A stretch of DNA of 64,000 bases from positions 1-64,000 of the forward strand of contig WTXG01000106.1 in NCBI GenBank assembly GCA_022496185.1. Reading direction: 5' to 3'. The notes under the pieces were generated by a model, which worked only from the letters and a program-made list of their open reading frames with translations, was not told where the DNA came from and made no database searches. Shown here in pieces: positions 21,001 to 32,568 of this stretch. This DNA comes from Multifurca ochricompacta (Eukaryota; Basidiomycota; Agaricomycetes; Russulales; Russulaceae). Positions within the stretch are counted from its first letter, which is position 1, and each line of letters starts with the position of its first letter. The translations under genes and the position numbers were made by a program.

Positions 21001-21500
21001 CTGGTTGCAGTCCAAAAACATTAAAATCCACCAGCAGTCCCAGAAGCTCGGTCCGAAACAGTTAGGACCATTCAAAGTTCTGAAGAAACTTAGCAACCTG
21101 GATTACAAGTTGGACTTGCCTCCAGCACTGAAAGTCCACAACATATTCCATGTGGACCGCCTTAGTTATACAAAGGCAACGACATTAATGGGCTGATGCC
21201 CACGCCACCAGACCCCATTACCATAGATGGCGAGGAAGAGTACGAAGTGGACCATATCAGAGATAGCAAAATGTTTGGTCGCACACTCAAGTTCCTTATC
21301 CGATGGAAGGGTTATGGAGAAGGCAAGATACATGGGAACCGGAACGGAATCTAACCCATGCTCAGGACTCCATTCAGAGTTCTATCAACAGAACCCAGGA
21401 GCTCCAGGAAGATTGCCGCAATCCACTTCGCCACTGCCCCTTGGCAGCCCACACAACTCTATACAGCTTACGAGGACGTTACGCCCTAGGAGGGGGGTAA

Positions 21501-22608
21501 TGTCACGGCTCTACTTTATTTTTCCTTTTCTTTTCTCCCTTTCGGATCACATGACTGTGGGAAGATTACCCAGCAGTCTCAACACATGATCATGGGAATG
21601 TAGTCGTGACATGGATCATGTGACCGAGTCACATGTAATAGTCACATGCTGCTTAGTCAGCACAAGAGCCACTCAACAATAACAAGTCGATTCTCTATTG
21701 TGTTTACCACAATAGGCAAGGCCCCACAGTCTAGACGGTTCTAGACCAAGTGGAGCTGTTATCAAGATAAGAGGAGTCCAGCCTAGAAGGTTCTAGGTAA
21801 GTGGAGCTCTAGATAAGGGCCCAGGTTGGGCCATGGCCAATTTTAGCACAGAATCACATGTATCAGTAGATAGACGTGTTCCAGACCTAAGGGCTAGACT
21901 ACATATCAGTTATCTACTCCACAATGACGTCATTATGACATCACATTGTGGAGCATGATCAGTCAGCAGAGTAAAGCAGCTTACGAATCACAAAGATAAG
22001 GCTCAGTCAGCAATACAGCTGACTGATACTTGCTGATTCTTGCTTACACCTACTGCTTACCTCGTTACACTGAGAAATGTATATAAGACCCCCTGTAACA
22101 GCCTGTAGCCCCCATCTTGTCCTCTTGGGGCTGCAGGTGAGTAACTGTCTACACGAGTTTGATACATAGTGCTAATGGTATACTGCCTCCCTGTGTGACT
22201 CGATCCTTTGGATCTTGTCCTCTTGGGGCTGCAGTTTCTTCGGGTTTCATAGAGGCTCCCCATTGAACAGAAGGTCACCAAGTCATTCACCAAAGTTGTA
22301 GGAGGGTCATAGAATACCTTTACCTATGGTGTTGACAGTGGTCGGACAAAGATCCCCTGCATGTGCTAGGGTTAGGCACATCCCTGAGGTACTAGGGATA
22401 GGTACACATATAAGACACAGCACTTGGGGCTGCAGTTTCTTCAGGTTTCAGACGCTGTCATCGTGGTTGCAAAACCACAGTGGGTGACACAGGTCCCTGT
22501 CATTACTTAACACGTGACGTTTGCCTCTGTGGTATGCCCAACAACAAAGGTCACTTTCACCTTTGCCCTTCTTGCTTACTAAGTGTACATGGAGCATCAC
22601 CCGTTACA
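21501..22608 (+). repeat. 3' LTR of Gypsy B1, with a 202-bp extra segment
   Basis: Starts TGTCACGGCTCTAC and ends CACCCGTTACA. Length is 1,108 bp against 898-908 bp for the other B LTRs. The excess (about 22249-22450) ends in a second copy of CTTGGGGCTGCAGTTTCTTC and carries an extra TATA-like ATATAAGACAC (22409). TATA at 22079 and inferred transcript start at 22114. Confidence 0.9.
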
Positions 22609-25605
22609 ACTCTCATCTCTTGCCCTACTTCCAAATCCCCCCCTTCACATACAACCCACTGTCCAGGCAGTCAACAGTGAGTTGTAACATTTGGACAGTC
22701 TCTTTTACAACAGACAGTGACTGACAAGTGCCCTAGTGTCCCAGAACAGCTCCCCTCTGTCCCACCCTTTGGATCAAGCAGCCTCTCCCCCCTACAATTT
22801 CCCTGGTGCCCAGCACACAATTAACTTCGCTGCCTTGGTAGAGGCAGCTGCCACAGCATCCCCAGCTCCCCCTTCATCGATTTTGCCTCCTCTTGAGCTC
22901 CCAGAGCTTCACCCTCTCCCTGTGCCCTCCCCCACCCTCCAACTGCCTCCCCTTGCTCCCCCAGGTCTTCTGAATGCGTCCAACACCTTTGGCACCCCCC
23001 CTCCTCACTATATTCGCCTTCCAACCCCTGCCCCACCCCCTCCCACCACTGCAAATGCTCTCTCCCCTCACCAACCTGGCACTGACCATCTTCCAGCACC
23101 TCCTGCTCTTCACCTTCATCATCCTGTGTGCCTTGACCATCCAACCAACCCTCACCAGTTTCTTATCTACCATTCGATTGACAGTAATCAAGAATCTTGG
23201 GTGCCCAGTCAGTTCTCTAGGGAGGCCAGCTTCTTTGACCAATATCCTTGCTTCCTGGACATGCTTGAGCATAGAGCTAATTACCTTCCTGGTGTGCTCA
23301 TTTCTTTCTGCTTTCCTCACTTCCATATCATTCCTATTCACCCTCATATTGATCACTTCCTTCATTCCACTTATTACCCCCCCTCCCACTTTGTAAACAT
23401 CAATCTCTGTGCCAAAGTAGGGTTCTTGGCCCCCAACATTCTTACCTTCCCCAAGGGCCTCCTCATCTATTCCTGGAACGCTTCCATTGCCTGCCTTCAT
23501 CGCTCCCTTTCCCCAGAACTCCAGGATGTCTTCAGTGGGGCTAGAGTACTGCTCCAAGGCTTTGATCTCCTGGACAGACGCTTTATCTCTTTGTTTGGCA
23601 CCCTTAGCTTCACTGACATTGGGGTCCTAGTAGAAGAAAGGTACTTTACAGTATGAGACATACTTAGAGACCATCTGGAGCTTGTCCCTTTAGTTTCCCC
23701 TGTTCATCTACCCACCAACCCCCTCCCTGCCCTTCCCATACACCCTTCAGACGGGTACCCTTGCTTCAAAGACATAGACTTTGATATCAACCTCTAAACA
23801 GTACATTGTGCATAACTGTAGAGGTCCCTTGTAAATAAAAGAGTTCTTGGGTGTGGAAAATAGTGTCCTTCCCCACAGAAAGAGAAGACCGCCTCTGACA
23901 GGTCCAAAGACAATTTGACCACCTTTTTCAACTTCACAGAGAAGCACAGCTCACCCTCCTGTACCCAGAACCCCTCATCAGCACCCTCCATGACAACAGA
24001 CAAGCAGAAGGCTGGTGTGATGTTGATACTATCTATCTACCCCTTTGTCTTCTCCTCCCATTTGGGCAAGTTCTCACTCAAACCCAGTACAACCAATTCC
24101 TGTCTGGACCTTGCCAGAGCATTCCCTGAGATCCCAACACCAACTCCTTTACTGGCACCTTGCTCAGCTCACCCATTCCACAGGGGACCCCCTTGAAACA
24201 CTCTTGATCTGTGTCAACGATGAATATCTTTGGAGAGAGCACATCCCTCCTCGCATCCCAGAACTCGAAACACTTGTGCTCAGAGGGGAATGTCTTTATT
24301 ACCTCTCTACCTTTCGTTTGGACCACATAAGAATTAATCTCACCTTTGATGAGATCTGCCTCCACTCTGCTCCCTCCCCCTCTGGCTGGCGACTGGTAGA
24401 AACAGAAGGCATACAAATTGAATACCTGTGGACTGCTGATTACTGGGAGACCACCTCTCATAACCATTGCCCATTCCTTGTCAACCCTCCCATCTTCACA
24501 GACCCCCCTTACTCCCACCTACGCCAAACTCTCCCCCTCCCCAGAACCAGAAGAACTCACATTCCCTACCCTTTCCCTTGCAGCAGTCACTCAAGAAGAA
24601 GAATGCCTCACCCAGGTCCAGACAGCCTTAATTGGTACCACCACCACCTGGTCTGACCTTGAAACTCCCACAGAGAATACCTGGACTTTGAAGAGAGTTC
24701 TCCTGTATCCAGATGACACTGCCTCTGTGAGATTGATCTTTGCACCTGTAATTATGCCCAGAAACCCCTCCTACCCCCCCAGGCATAGTGTTGTGGAGGC
24801 CTTCTGCCTTTGATACGTACTTACCTTCACATTACTCAATCTAAGTAGGAAAAGGAAATAAAAAGAGACTCCTTTGCATCATGGCTAGTATTACTGACTG
24901 GGCTATCAACCTGGTGTCCCAACATAGAAGAAGTCAGTCCAACTCCCCCCAAGATAGAAGAAGAAACCCTAGAAGATGCAGCAGTAACAATACACCGGCC
25001 ACACCTGCCCCTCATCACACCTCTAGAGGCAAAGAGCACAAACCCATCCCAGTCCCAGTGCACCCCCACCAGAGCGACCACTCCCCCTGTCCCAGAGCCC
25101 TTCCTTGCCCATCTAAACTATTCCCCATTCCCCCAACATCCACCCAACTTGCTTGACATCAACACCCTTCCTGAAACCTTCCAGTTGTAGAATCGATCAG
25201 TCCCGTCCCGATCCCCTTCCATTGTTCACCTGGTCAACCACATCTACCCTGCACAGATATCTACATCTCTGGGACATTACCAACTCAAACCCCAGTGAAC
25301 TACAAGAATTCCACCTTCACTGCTCTGCCCAGCTTGCAACTCAAAGAGGCCAATCACCTTGACGTCTACCATCCCTTGAGTGAAGCTAACCATATCACCA
25401 CAGACCCCCTGTACTTTGAGAATCTCCTTTGGCGACTCTGCATTGTTATCTCTGCTCCAGGAATAGTTGAAGAATATTACTGGATCCACAGGAACATCCG
25501 CAACTACCATCTAGACTGCTGTCCTTCGCCCCTGCCTATCAAGTCTTCTATGCCTGGAACACCCAAGGGTGGACTACATACCGCCTTAGCACCCACTCTG
25601 AATGA
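22609..25605 (+). pseudogene. Upstream ORF of Gypsy D1, function unknown
   Basis: A long decayed coding region precedes gag. The best-preserved part is an open frame 22736-23656 (306 codons, Pro-rich first half, then an aromatic-rich domain, GTG opening). Coding continues in broken pieces: a segment with WCDVDTIYLPLCLLLPFG (about 24010), one with EYLWREHIPPRIPELETLVL (24213), one with FENLLWRLCIVISAPGIVEE (25418), and the end YQVFYAWNTQGWTTYRLST (25537-25594). The stop TGA (25603-25605) overlaps the gag ATG as ATGA. D2 keeps the same junction. The product is not recognised; stops inside are mainly TGA. Confidence 0.5.
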
Positions 25606-27061
25606 CCTCAGAACGACCTCTTACTGCAGAAGAATTAGCTCAGGTCCCCTTTGGTTTTACCCACCCTATTTTTGACTACAATGACCGTGCTTTTGTTGCT
25701 ACCTGGAAAGGAGACAACTACTACACTCAGACTCTTGGACACAACTGGAAATGCCTTTGAGACAGCCGCATCCTTCCTGTAAACAAATATCTCAGTAATT
25801 TCCCTAACATTGACCTCATCAGCAACCTTGACCCCCACACATTCTATGGAACATACAACAGAAAGGAAGTCTGTGGTCTGACACCCATACAGCATGGGTC
25901 TACCTTAATAACCACTGTGTCCAATTCCCAGCTGCTTCTATCACCTCTGACGAAGAAGAAGTATCCCAGTCCCTTGAAGCTGTAGAACAATCCCTTCGCG
26001 CTATCACCCTCAGAACCCCTCCTACTCTCCCATCCATATCCCTTGCCTCCACAACTACTGCTATCACTTCACACCCTCCAAAGACACCAACACCTCTGAA
26101 TATCATGAGTACTACTGCCGCCTCCAGTGGGAAGATCCTGGGATCACCCCCAGAATCTTTTGATGGTCAAGCTTCTAAAGCAGAATGTTTCTGGTCCCAG
26201 CTAGCCAACTACTACTACCTGAATGAAGGTGCCTTCACTGATGAGAGTAGACGAGTCTCAGCAGCCCTCACCCACTTTAAACTTGATACACCAGCAGGAG
26301 AATGGGCCAGAGACCGCACCAACACTGCACTCCAAGCCAACCCCCCTTCCTTTGGGACTTGGGACTGCTTCAGAATTGACTTTGAAAAACAGTTCATTCC
26401 AGTAGAAAGTCACCTCTTGTCTACCAAAGCCATGTATGAAATTCACCAAGGCACTTGCCCCTTCAATGACTGGTACCAAGAATGGTCCACCCATGCTACT
26501 CATGCTACAGTGGATGAAAACACCAAGATCTATGCCTTCCAAAGCATGATCAATCAGGGTCTAGGACAGAAACTCCTTGGACTATCCCCCCAGCCTACCA
26601 CACTCCATGATCTTGTCACTAAGGCCAGAGAATTTGATGCAGCATGGCAGCTTTATGGCAAGACCACCAAGCCTTGGCCTCTCCATCTGCGCATTGGAGA
26701 AACTACCACTGACAACCCAGAAACCCAAGTCAACTTTGTTGCCTCTTCCCAGCCCAGAAACCCTAGCACCCCTCCACACACTACCAAGTTGACCCCAGAA
26801 GAAAAGAAGTATCGACGAGAAAACAAGCTTTGCTTCTATTGTGGGAAGCCTAATCACATTGCCAATCAATGTTGCAGCAAGACCAGGGCCATCCAAGGTC
26901 AAGGACCTCCTCGCCCTACCCCAGTAAGAGCCCTAGCCTCAGAAGAAACACCCCCCCAAGCACCACAACCTCCCCCTGACTACCTCTCAGTATCTGCCAC
27001 CAAGAGCTATGAAGATCCAGTACCATACATGATGGATGAAGATGGACCTTTGGATTTTTAA
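25602..27061 (+). pseudogene. gag: gag of Gypsy D1
   Basis: Starts at ATG 25602 (MTSERPLTAEELAQVPFG), overlapping the upstream ORF stop. An aromatic-rich N-terminal domain, a Pro/Ser/Thr linker, the gag core from about 26105 (MSTTAASSGKILGSPPESFD) and a CCHC knuckle CFYCGKPNHIANQC (about 26830) follow in order. A TGA at 25758 replaces CAG of D2, and an indel near 25872 shifts the frame in the N-terminal domain; from 26105 the frame is intact. It ends GAT TTT TAA, with pol in the -1 frame. Confidence 0.88.
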
Positions 27062-27553
27062 CATGTCCTACAGCTGCACTGTCTGTGAGGACTTCTTGTA
27101 ACCCCAGTGTTCCTTGTATGAGCTGCTCTGTGGTCCTAGATAACCTTGGTTTTGAGCATGTATCCTTGTTAGTGACTAGAAATGCCAGATCACCTTCTAT
27201 TGTGCTCAAAGCAGAACTCATTGGACGAAACACTAGGAAGAAAATCAGTGCGCATGCCCTAATAGATAGTGGGGCAGAAGGATTGATAATCCACCAAGAC
27301 TATGCCAAAGCACATCACCTAACCTTGAGCACCCTTGCCAAGCCTCTCTGAGTCAAGAATGTGGATGGAACTAGTAACACTAATGGAGCCATTTACCACA
27401 CCACAACCCAAATCCTACAACTACCCCTCCGAGACCAATACCATGAAGAACTTGCAGAGTTCTATGTCACTAATATAGGGGATCATGACATTATCTTAGG
27501 AACTGACTGGCTATGTTGCCACAACCCAGAAGTAAACTGGAAAGATGACACCC
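27062..27553 (+). pseudogene. pol: pol of Gypsy D1, part 1 (protease)
   Basis: The -1 frame after gag (FLTCPTAALSVRTSCNP) leads to the retropepsin motif ALIDSGAEGLII (about 27259) and the downstream ILGTDWL block typical of Gypsy proteases. A TGA at 27349 sits where Arg is expected (KPL*VKNVDG). The frame is cut at 27553 by the reverse F LTR nest and continues at 30057. Confidence 0.85.
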
Positions 27554-27857
27554 TGTGATGGTTTGCGATGTTTTTGTGACACAGGTTGTGACGAGAACGT
27601 GACGTTTTTTGAGTCACGTGCACATGTGCATTCAGTTTTGAGTTTCTAATTTCTGCCCTTGAGTCATGTGACAAGGGACTGACATTACTTATCATTTGCT
27701 TGTTTAAGTGCACATCACGCTTGTGCTACAGAGGGTGCAACCCCTCTTATTACTTCTCATCTCAGCTCAGGGCATAACCCCTGGAGCATATGGTTACTTG
27801 GATACATGTTGGAACCTTCTAGTTAGCTTACATTTACTGATTGTGCCTCACTCAAGA

Positions 27858-29718
27858 TGTCACAGCCAGGTGTCGACTGCGTCTAGTCATGTTTTTGGTG
27901 TCTGAAGGCTCTCAAGGTATGCAGCGCACTCAAGATTCAAGGTCCAACTAAGAAGACCTGGTTCAGTTCAAGATTTCAAGTGCCCACAATGTACAGGAGG
28001 GGGCATGTTACAACCCTACTCTTTTTCCTGACCCTGCACACCATGCCTTATTCTTTGCACCATCCTTGATCTCCTCCTTCTCTGGACCACTCTCTGATGC
28101 CCTTGGCCTGTTGCCTTGGGACCTTCCTTGATGCCTGTGGCCTGTGTGCCCAGGACCCTACCCTGATTCCTGTGACATTGTTCATAGGACTGACCTGCCA
28201 TGCTGCCATTTACACCTAACCTGCTGGTAGTTATGCTGCTACACTGTTGGATGTATACCACCCTTCCTTGCTGCCTTGGCTTATGCCTTGGCCACTGCTC
28301 CTGACCCTGTCCCTGTGCTTGACACCCATAGGAACCCCTGACATTGTCCCTGCCAATCTGACCAGTCCAGACAACTAGACAACTTTGGCTCGTACTTGAC
28401 CCTCTGCCAGTCATGTGACCTCTGGCCATGTGATCCCTGACCATGTGATCCTTGACCATGTGATCCCTGACCCTGATCACAGCATCTTCATCTGATCATT
28501 TACCCTTTTCTGATCACATGGCCCATCTGGCTTATCATTTCATTTGCTTCTCTGATTCCTGTGGGAGTATCCCCACATCCACCCTGACTCCTGTGGGACC
28601 TGTTATCTCCCCATTTACCCCTGACCCTGGTGGGAATCCTCCCACACTGATATGACTCCTGTGGGGCTGTCCCACATGATTATGCTTCTGATAAGGCTTA
28701 TCCTTATCATGGACTATATTTGACATCTTATCTGCTATTGGATGATAAGGACTCTGACCCTGTTCCTGACTAGCTACAAACCAGATCCCCATACAGTATA
28801 TAAGACCCTGTAGACAGTTTGTACAACCCTAGATTTGACCTCTTGGGCCTTCAGCCTAGAGATCTTAGACCCCAATACATCAGAAGTCTTTTCCCCCTCT
28901 TTTGTGTCCTTGAGATCCCTGCAGGGACCCCCATTGCCTCTGGCAATGGGTGTGTACCCTTCTTTTTGAATCCCTCTGCCACTCCCTAAGGGCTCCAGTG
29001 CACTTGGTGTGCTTCCGGCACAGCAACTGGGCCCTGTCTCCACTTAACAGCCTTAGGGGATTAGCTCCCTTTGGCTGGCTCATCCCGTCTCCCTCTGTGC
29101 TTGATTATAGCACCAAACCTTAACTGATCCCGAAGCTAGACAGTGCCCAGAGTCTAGCCTTATTGTGCTAGGCTCATGGCTGAGGTAATGGACCCACGCC
29201 GACCCGTGCATGCCACACAGAATGCTCCACTGAGCGTAACAGGGCGCGTGCAGGGAACAAAGTCGAGAGCAGCAGCAATCAGCCCTGCAGAGTTTCTGAG
29301 GAGGAAGGCTCCTTAAGCTGCCACTTAGGGAGTTCAAGCAGATCTTTGTGAAGTCGAATACACCTGTATTAGATACAAGAGAACAGACTTAAGGTCTGTC
29401 TCAGTAACCTAGCAGCTTAAATACATGTTGAGTGAGGTACAATCAAATGAATATAAGCTAACAAGAAGGCTGTAGTAAGTATCCAGGTAGTCATATGCTC
29501 CAGGGGTTATGCCCTGAACTGAGATGAGAATAAGTAGGAGGGGTTGCGCCCTCTATCATGTGCAACTAAGTGATCTGATAAAAGAAGTACTAGCTCCAGT
29601 CATATGACTCGGAGCTAGAGATTACAGCAAAGTTGAAACAGAATGCGCGCACGCGCGCAACTCAAAAAACATCACATTTTGTCACAAACCATGTCATGAC
29701 CCATCACAAACCGTTACA
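27858..29718 (+). repeat. LTR of family F, forward (F3), inserted in F4
   Basis: Starts TGTCACAGCCAGG and ends ACCGTTACA, with duplication CAAGA (27853-27857, 29719-29723). It carries solo LTR G at 28006-29241; without it F3 is about 620 bp. It lies inside a reverse copy of its own family, producing long inverted F segments on both sides. Confidence 0.88.
28006..29241 (+). repeat. Solo LTR of family G, inserted in F3
   Basis: A 1,236-bp sequence starts TGTTACAACCC and ends GCGTAACA. The flanks are GGGCA and GGGCG, a target duplication with one CpG-type change. It contains a TATA box (AGTATATAAGACC, 28794). It has no coding frame and no partner copy in the window. It is pyrimidine-rich, with many CCTGACC/CCTGTG repeats. 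Confidence 0.8.
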
Positions 29719-30056
29719 CAAGATGTACTTAAGCTACTAGATTTACTGAGACAGACCTTAAGTCTGTTCTCTTGTATCTAATACAGGTGTATTCGACTTC
29801 ACAGATATCTACTTGAACTCCCTAAGTGGCAGCTTAAGGAGCCTTCCTCCTCAGAAACTCTGCAGGGCTGATTGCTGCTGCTCCTGACTTCGTTCCCTGC
29901 ACGCACCCCCTCCTTATTGTTGTGGGCACTTGAAATCTTGAACTGGACTAGGCCTTCTTAGTTGGACCTTGAATCTTGAGTGCACTGCATACCTTGAGAG
30001 CCTTTGGACATTGAAAACGTGACTAGATGCAGTCGACACCTGGCTGTGACACACCC

Positions 30057-30763
30057 TGACCTTAAAACATTGCCCCACATCCTGCACCCTTACCATGACC
30101 CCTCTGACCTTTGCTTCAACACACCCCTCTTGCCCCACTCTGTCTACAATCACAGTGAAACCCCTGATGGACCAGACACTCATAGCAGCAGCAGAAACCT
30201 TTGCAGCCCTAATCACAGATCACCCCATGATTACTCCAGAAGAAGTGCCTCCCAAATTCATCGTCCACATCCATGCCAAGACCACCATGTCTACTCAGAT
30301 TGCTGCAGATCAAGTAAAGACCCCTACATCCTTAGAAGACCAACTCCCTCCTGAATACCTCGCATACTGATCTGTCTTTGAAGAGAAAGCCTCTCAACGT
30401 TTGCCACAGCACCAACCATGGGACCATGCCATAGAACTCAAACCAGATGCCAAAGTGTGAGACTGCGGCATCTACAAGCTCACCCCTGAAGAACAGAAAG
30501 CCCTGGACATTTTCTTAAATGACCACCTTGCCAAGGGATATATCAGAGAATCCAAGTCCCCCATTGCTAGCCCCTTCTTCTTTGTAAAAAAGAAGGATGG
30601 AAAACTACGTCCTGTCCAAGATTACTGAGCCTTGAATGAAATCACAGTAAAGAATGCCTACCCCCTACCCTTGATCCCAGAACTCATTGACAAACTCCAC
30701 CATGCTTGCTACTTCACCAAGTTTGATATCTGCTGGGGATATAACAATATTCATATCAAAGAA
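30057..30763 (+). pseudogene. pol: pol of Gypsy D1, part 2 (protease-RT linker, RT fingers)
   Basis: Continues the frame broken at 27553. It encodes the linker before RT and the first RT motifs ([57 protein letters not shown]). TGA stops occur at 30368, 30458 and 30626, the last in QDY*ALNE where Arg is expected. It is cut at 30763 by solo LTR A3. Confidence 0.88.
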
Positions 30764-31348
30764 TGTTACAGTCTCTACTGTCCAACCCCATTTTCTTCAC
30801 TCTCCCCAACGACAACCCTTCCCTACCGCCTATGCTACACTTCCTGATCACGTCTCCGTCCTGGGACCCATCACATGCCCTGCATCCATCCCCGTGACCC
30901 CCTTTGTACTTGTTGACTCGCTGTTTGCTTATGATTGACCCTTATCTCGTTATCCCTTATCTTTACGACCGGACACTTACTTAATACCCTATCAGAAGCA
31001 AGGCTTTACGCCCTCTGCTTTCGTATATTTGGGCCCACTTAACTCCGTATCCTTATCTCGTAGACGCCCACCGAGTTACATATATAAGTCTGCTGTATCT
31101 ACCTTGTAGACCTCAGACTTGACTTGTTCAATACATCGGTGCTTATCTTCTGGATATCCCCTTTGATCTTTGACTCGTTCTATCTCAGTGCTTTTGGCAC
31201 TTTCCTGCTCAACATCGTCTTAGGGAACAGCCCCTTAGACTTTGACTCATCCCACTTGAACTCCAAGAAGTCCTATTGACTTCTTATCTGAACCCACAAA
31301 TAACGCTGTCACACAAGTCATGTGGAACATCCCGCATCAGGTGTAACA
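30764..31348 (+). repeat. Solo LTR of A family (A3)
   Basis: A 585-bp LTR TGTTACAGTCTC...GGTGTAACA is flanked by the 5-bp duplication AAGAA (30759-30763, 31349-31353). It is a distinct subfamily from A1 and A2 but keeps the TATA box and the CAGACTTGACTT start block (about 31112). Confidence 0.92.
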
Positions 31349-31353
31349 AAGAA

Positions 31354-31656
31354 GGAGATGAATGGAAAGCTGCCTTTAAGACCAACCAAGATCTCTTTGA
31401 ACCCCTTGTCATGTTCTTTGGACTCTGTAACTCCCCTGCCACATTCCAAGCCTTCATGAATAGAGCCTTTGAAGATCTCCTTGCCACTGACCATGTTGTC
31501 ATCTATATGGACAACATCTTAATATTTACAGACACCATGGAACACCACAGAACACTTACTCACCAAGTCCTCCAACGTCTCCAGCAGTTTGACTTATATC
31601 TAAAGCCTGAGAAATGTACCTTTGCTCAGACAACCATTGACTATCTTGGCCTAGTC
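31354..31656 (+). pseudogene. pol: pol of Gypsy D1, part 3 (RT palm)
   Basis: The RT palm resumes with [31 protein letters not shown] and the catalytic motif, here YMDN (31504-31515) instead of YMDD. The second active-site Asp is thus changed to Asn (GAC to AAC), which would inactivate RT. It ends at YLGLV, cut by a solo B LTR with duplication TAGTC. Confidence 0.9.
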
Positions 31657-32563
31657 TGTCACAGCTCTATTTTATTTTTCCTTTTCTTTCTCCCTTTTTG
31701 GATCACATGACTGTGGGAAGATAACCCAGCAGTCTCAACACGTGATCATGGGAATGTAGTCATGACATGGATCATGTGACCAAGTCACATGTAATAGTCA
31801 CATGCTGCTTAGTCAGCACAAGAGCCACTCAGAGTTACAAGTTGACTTTCTATTGTGTTTACCACAATAAGCAAGGACTCCACAGTCTAGACAGTTCTAG
31901 ACCAAGTGGAGCTGCTATCAAGATAAGAGGAGTCCAGCCTAGAAGGTTCTAGGTAAGTGGAGCTCTAGATAAGGGCCCAGATTGGGCCACGGCCAATTTT
32001 AGCACAGAATCACATGTATCAGTAGATAGACATGTTCCAGACCAAAGGGCTAGACTACATATCAGTTATCTACTCCACAGTGACATCATTATGACATCAC
32101 ACTGTGGAGCATGATCAGTCAGCAGAGTAAAGCAGCTTATGAATCACAGAGATAAGGCTCAGTCAGCAATACAGCTGACTGATACTTGCTGATTCTTGCT
32201 TACACTTACTGCTTACCTCGTTACACTGAGAAATGTATATAAGACCCCCTGTAACAGCCTGTAGCCCCCCATCTTGTCCTCTTGGGGCTGCAGGTGAGTA
32301 ACTGTCTACACGAGTTTGATACATAGTGCTAATGGTACACTGCCTCCCTGTGTGACTCGATCCTTTGGATCTTGTCCTCTTGGGGCTGCAGTTTCTTCGG
32401 GTTTCAGACACTGTCATCGTGGTTGCAAAACCACAGTGGGTGACACAGATCCCCGTCATTACTTAACACATGACGTTTGCCTCTGTGGTATGCCCAATGA
32501 CAAAGGTCACTTAACCTTTGCCCTTCTTGCTTACTAAGTGTACACAGAGCATCACCCATTACA
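31657..32563 (+). repeat. Solo LTR of B family
   Basis: A 907-bp LTR TGTCACAGCTCT...CACCCATTACA is flanked by TAGTC (31652-31656, 32564-32568). It has the TATA box and both ATCTTGTCCT copies seen in the B LTRs. It lacks the 202-bp extra segment of the B1 3' LTR. Confidence 0.93.
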
Positions 32564-32568
32564 TAGTC

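Larger units (their letters stand above)
16106..21489 (+). pseudogene. pol: pol of Gypsy B1, interrupted by Tc1
   Basis: Open in the -1 frame from the gag stop. The order is aspartic protease (MIDSGATAMFLD, 16387), RT with YMDD (about 19072), RNase H (ETDASGFATGG), integrase with HHCC zinc finger (20170-20290) and catalytic D, D, E (GVDLITGLP, SDRGPQFA, GMTERKNQE), and a chromodomain (FLIRWKGYGEG). Removing the Tc1 element at 16506-18099 plus one TA restores the frame exactly. A TGA at 18848 is CGA in B-2, and single-base deletions near 21166 and 21326 shift the chromodomain. Without these it would be about 1,260 residues. Confidence 0.92.
13301..22608 (+). mobile_element. Ty3/Gypsy chromovirus B1, lacking most of its 5' LTR
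   Basis: The element contains a self-priming site, a 5' leader (13361-14034), an upstream ORF (ORF0), gag, pol with chromodomain, a polypurine tract (AGGAGGGGGG) and a 3' LTR. It is about 96% identical to B-2 by eye. The 5' LTR is reduced to a 14-bp stub next to an inverted LTR end, and pol is split by a Tc1 element. No target duplication can be tested because the left boundary is rearranged. The leader shares a conserved block (GTGCTTAGCGTTGCGCGGCA, about 13896) with the B-related element at the right edge of the window. Confidence 0.9.
27554..30051 (-). repeat. LTR of family F, reverse (F4), carrying nested F3 and G
   Basis: Reading the minus strand, the LTR begins TGTCACAGCCAGGTGTCGAC at 30051 and ends CATCACA at 27554. 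It is flanked by a perfect 5-bp duplication CACCC (27549-27553, 30052-30056) in D1 pol. It is split at 27857/29719 by a forward F copy. Its own length without inserts is about 630 bp. Confidence 0.88.

Noticed and set aside
22821..23557. Long reverse-strand ORFs (107 and 227 codons)
   Set aside because: They are Glu/Gly-rich shadows of the Pro-rich forward ORF of family D.
28016..28480. 154-codon reverse ORF inside G
   Set aside because: It is a low-complexity frame (repeated VRDHM/VKDHM-like units) from CCTGACCATGTGATC repeats in an LTR; no protein family.
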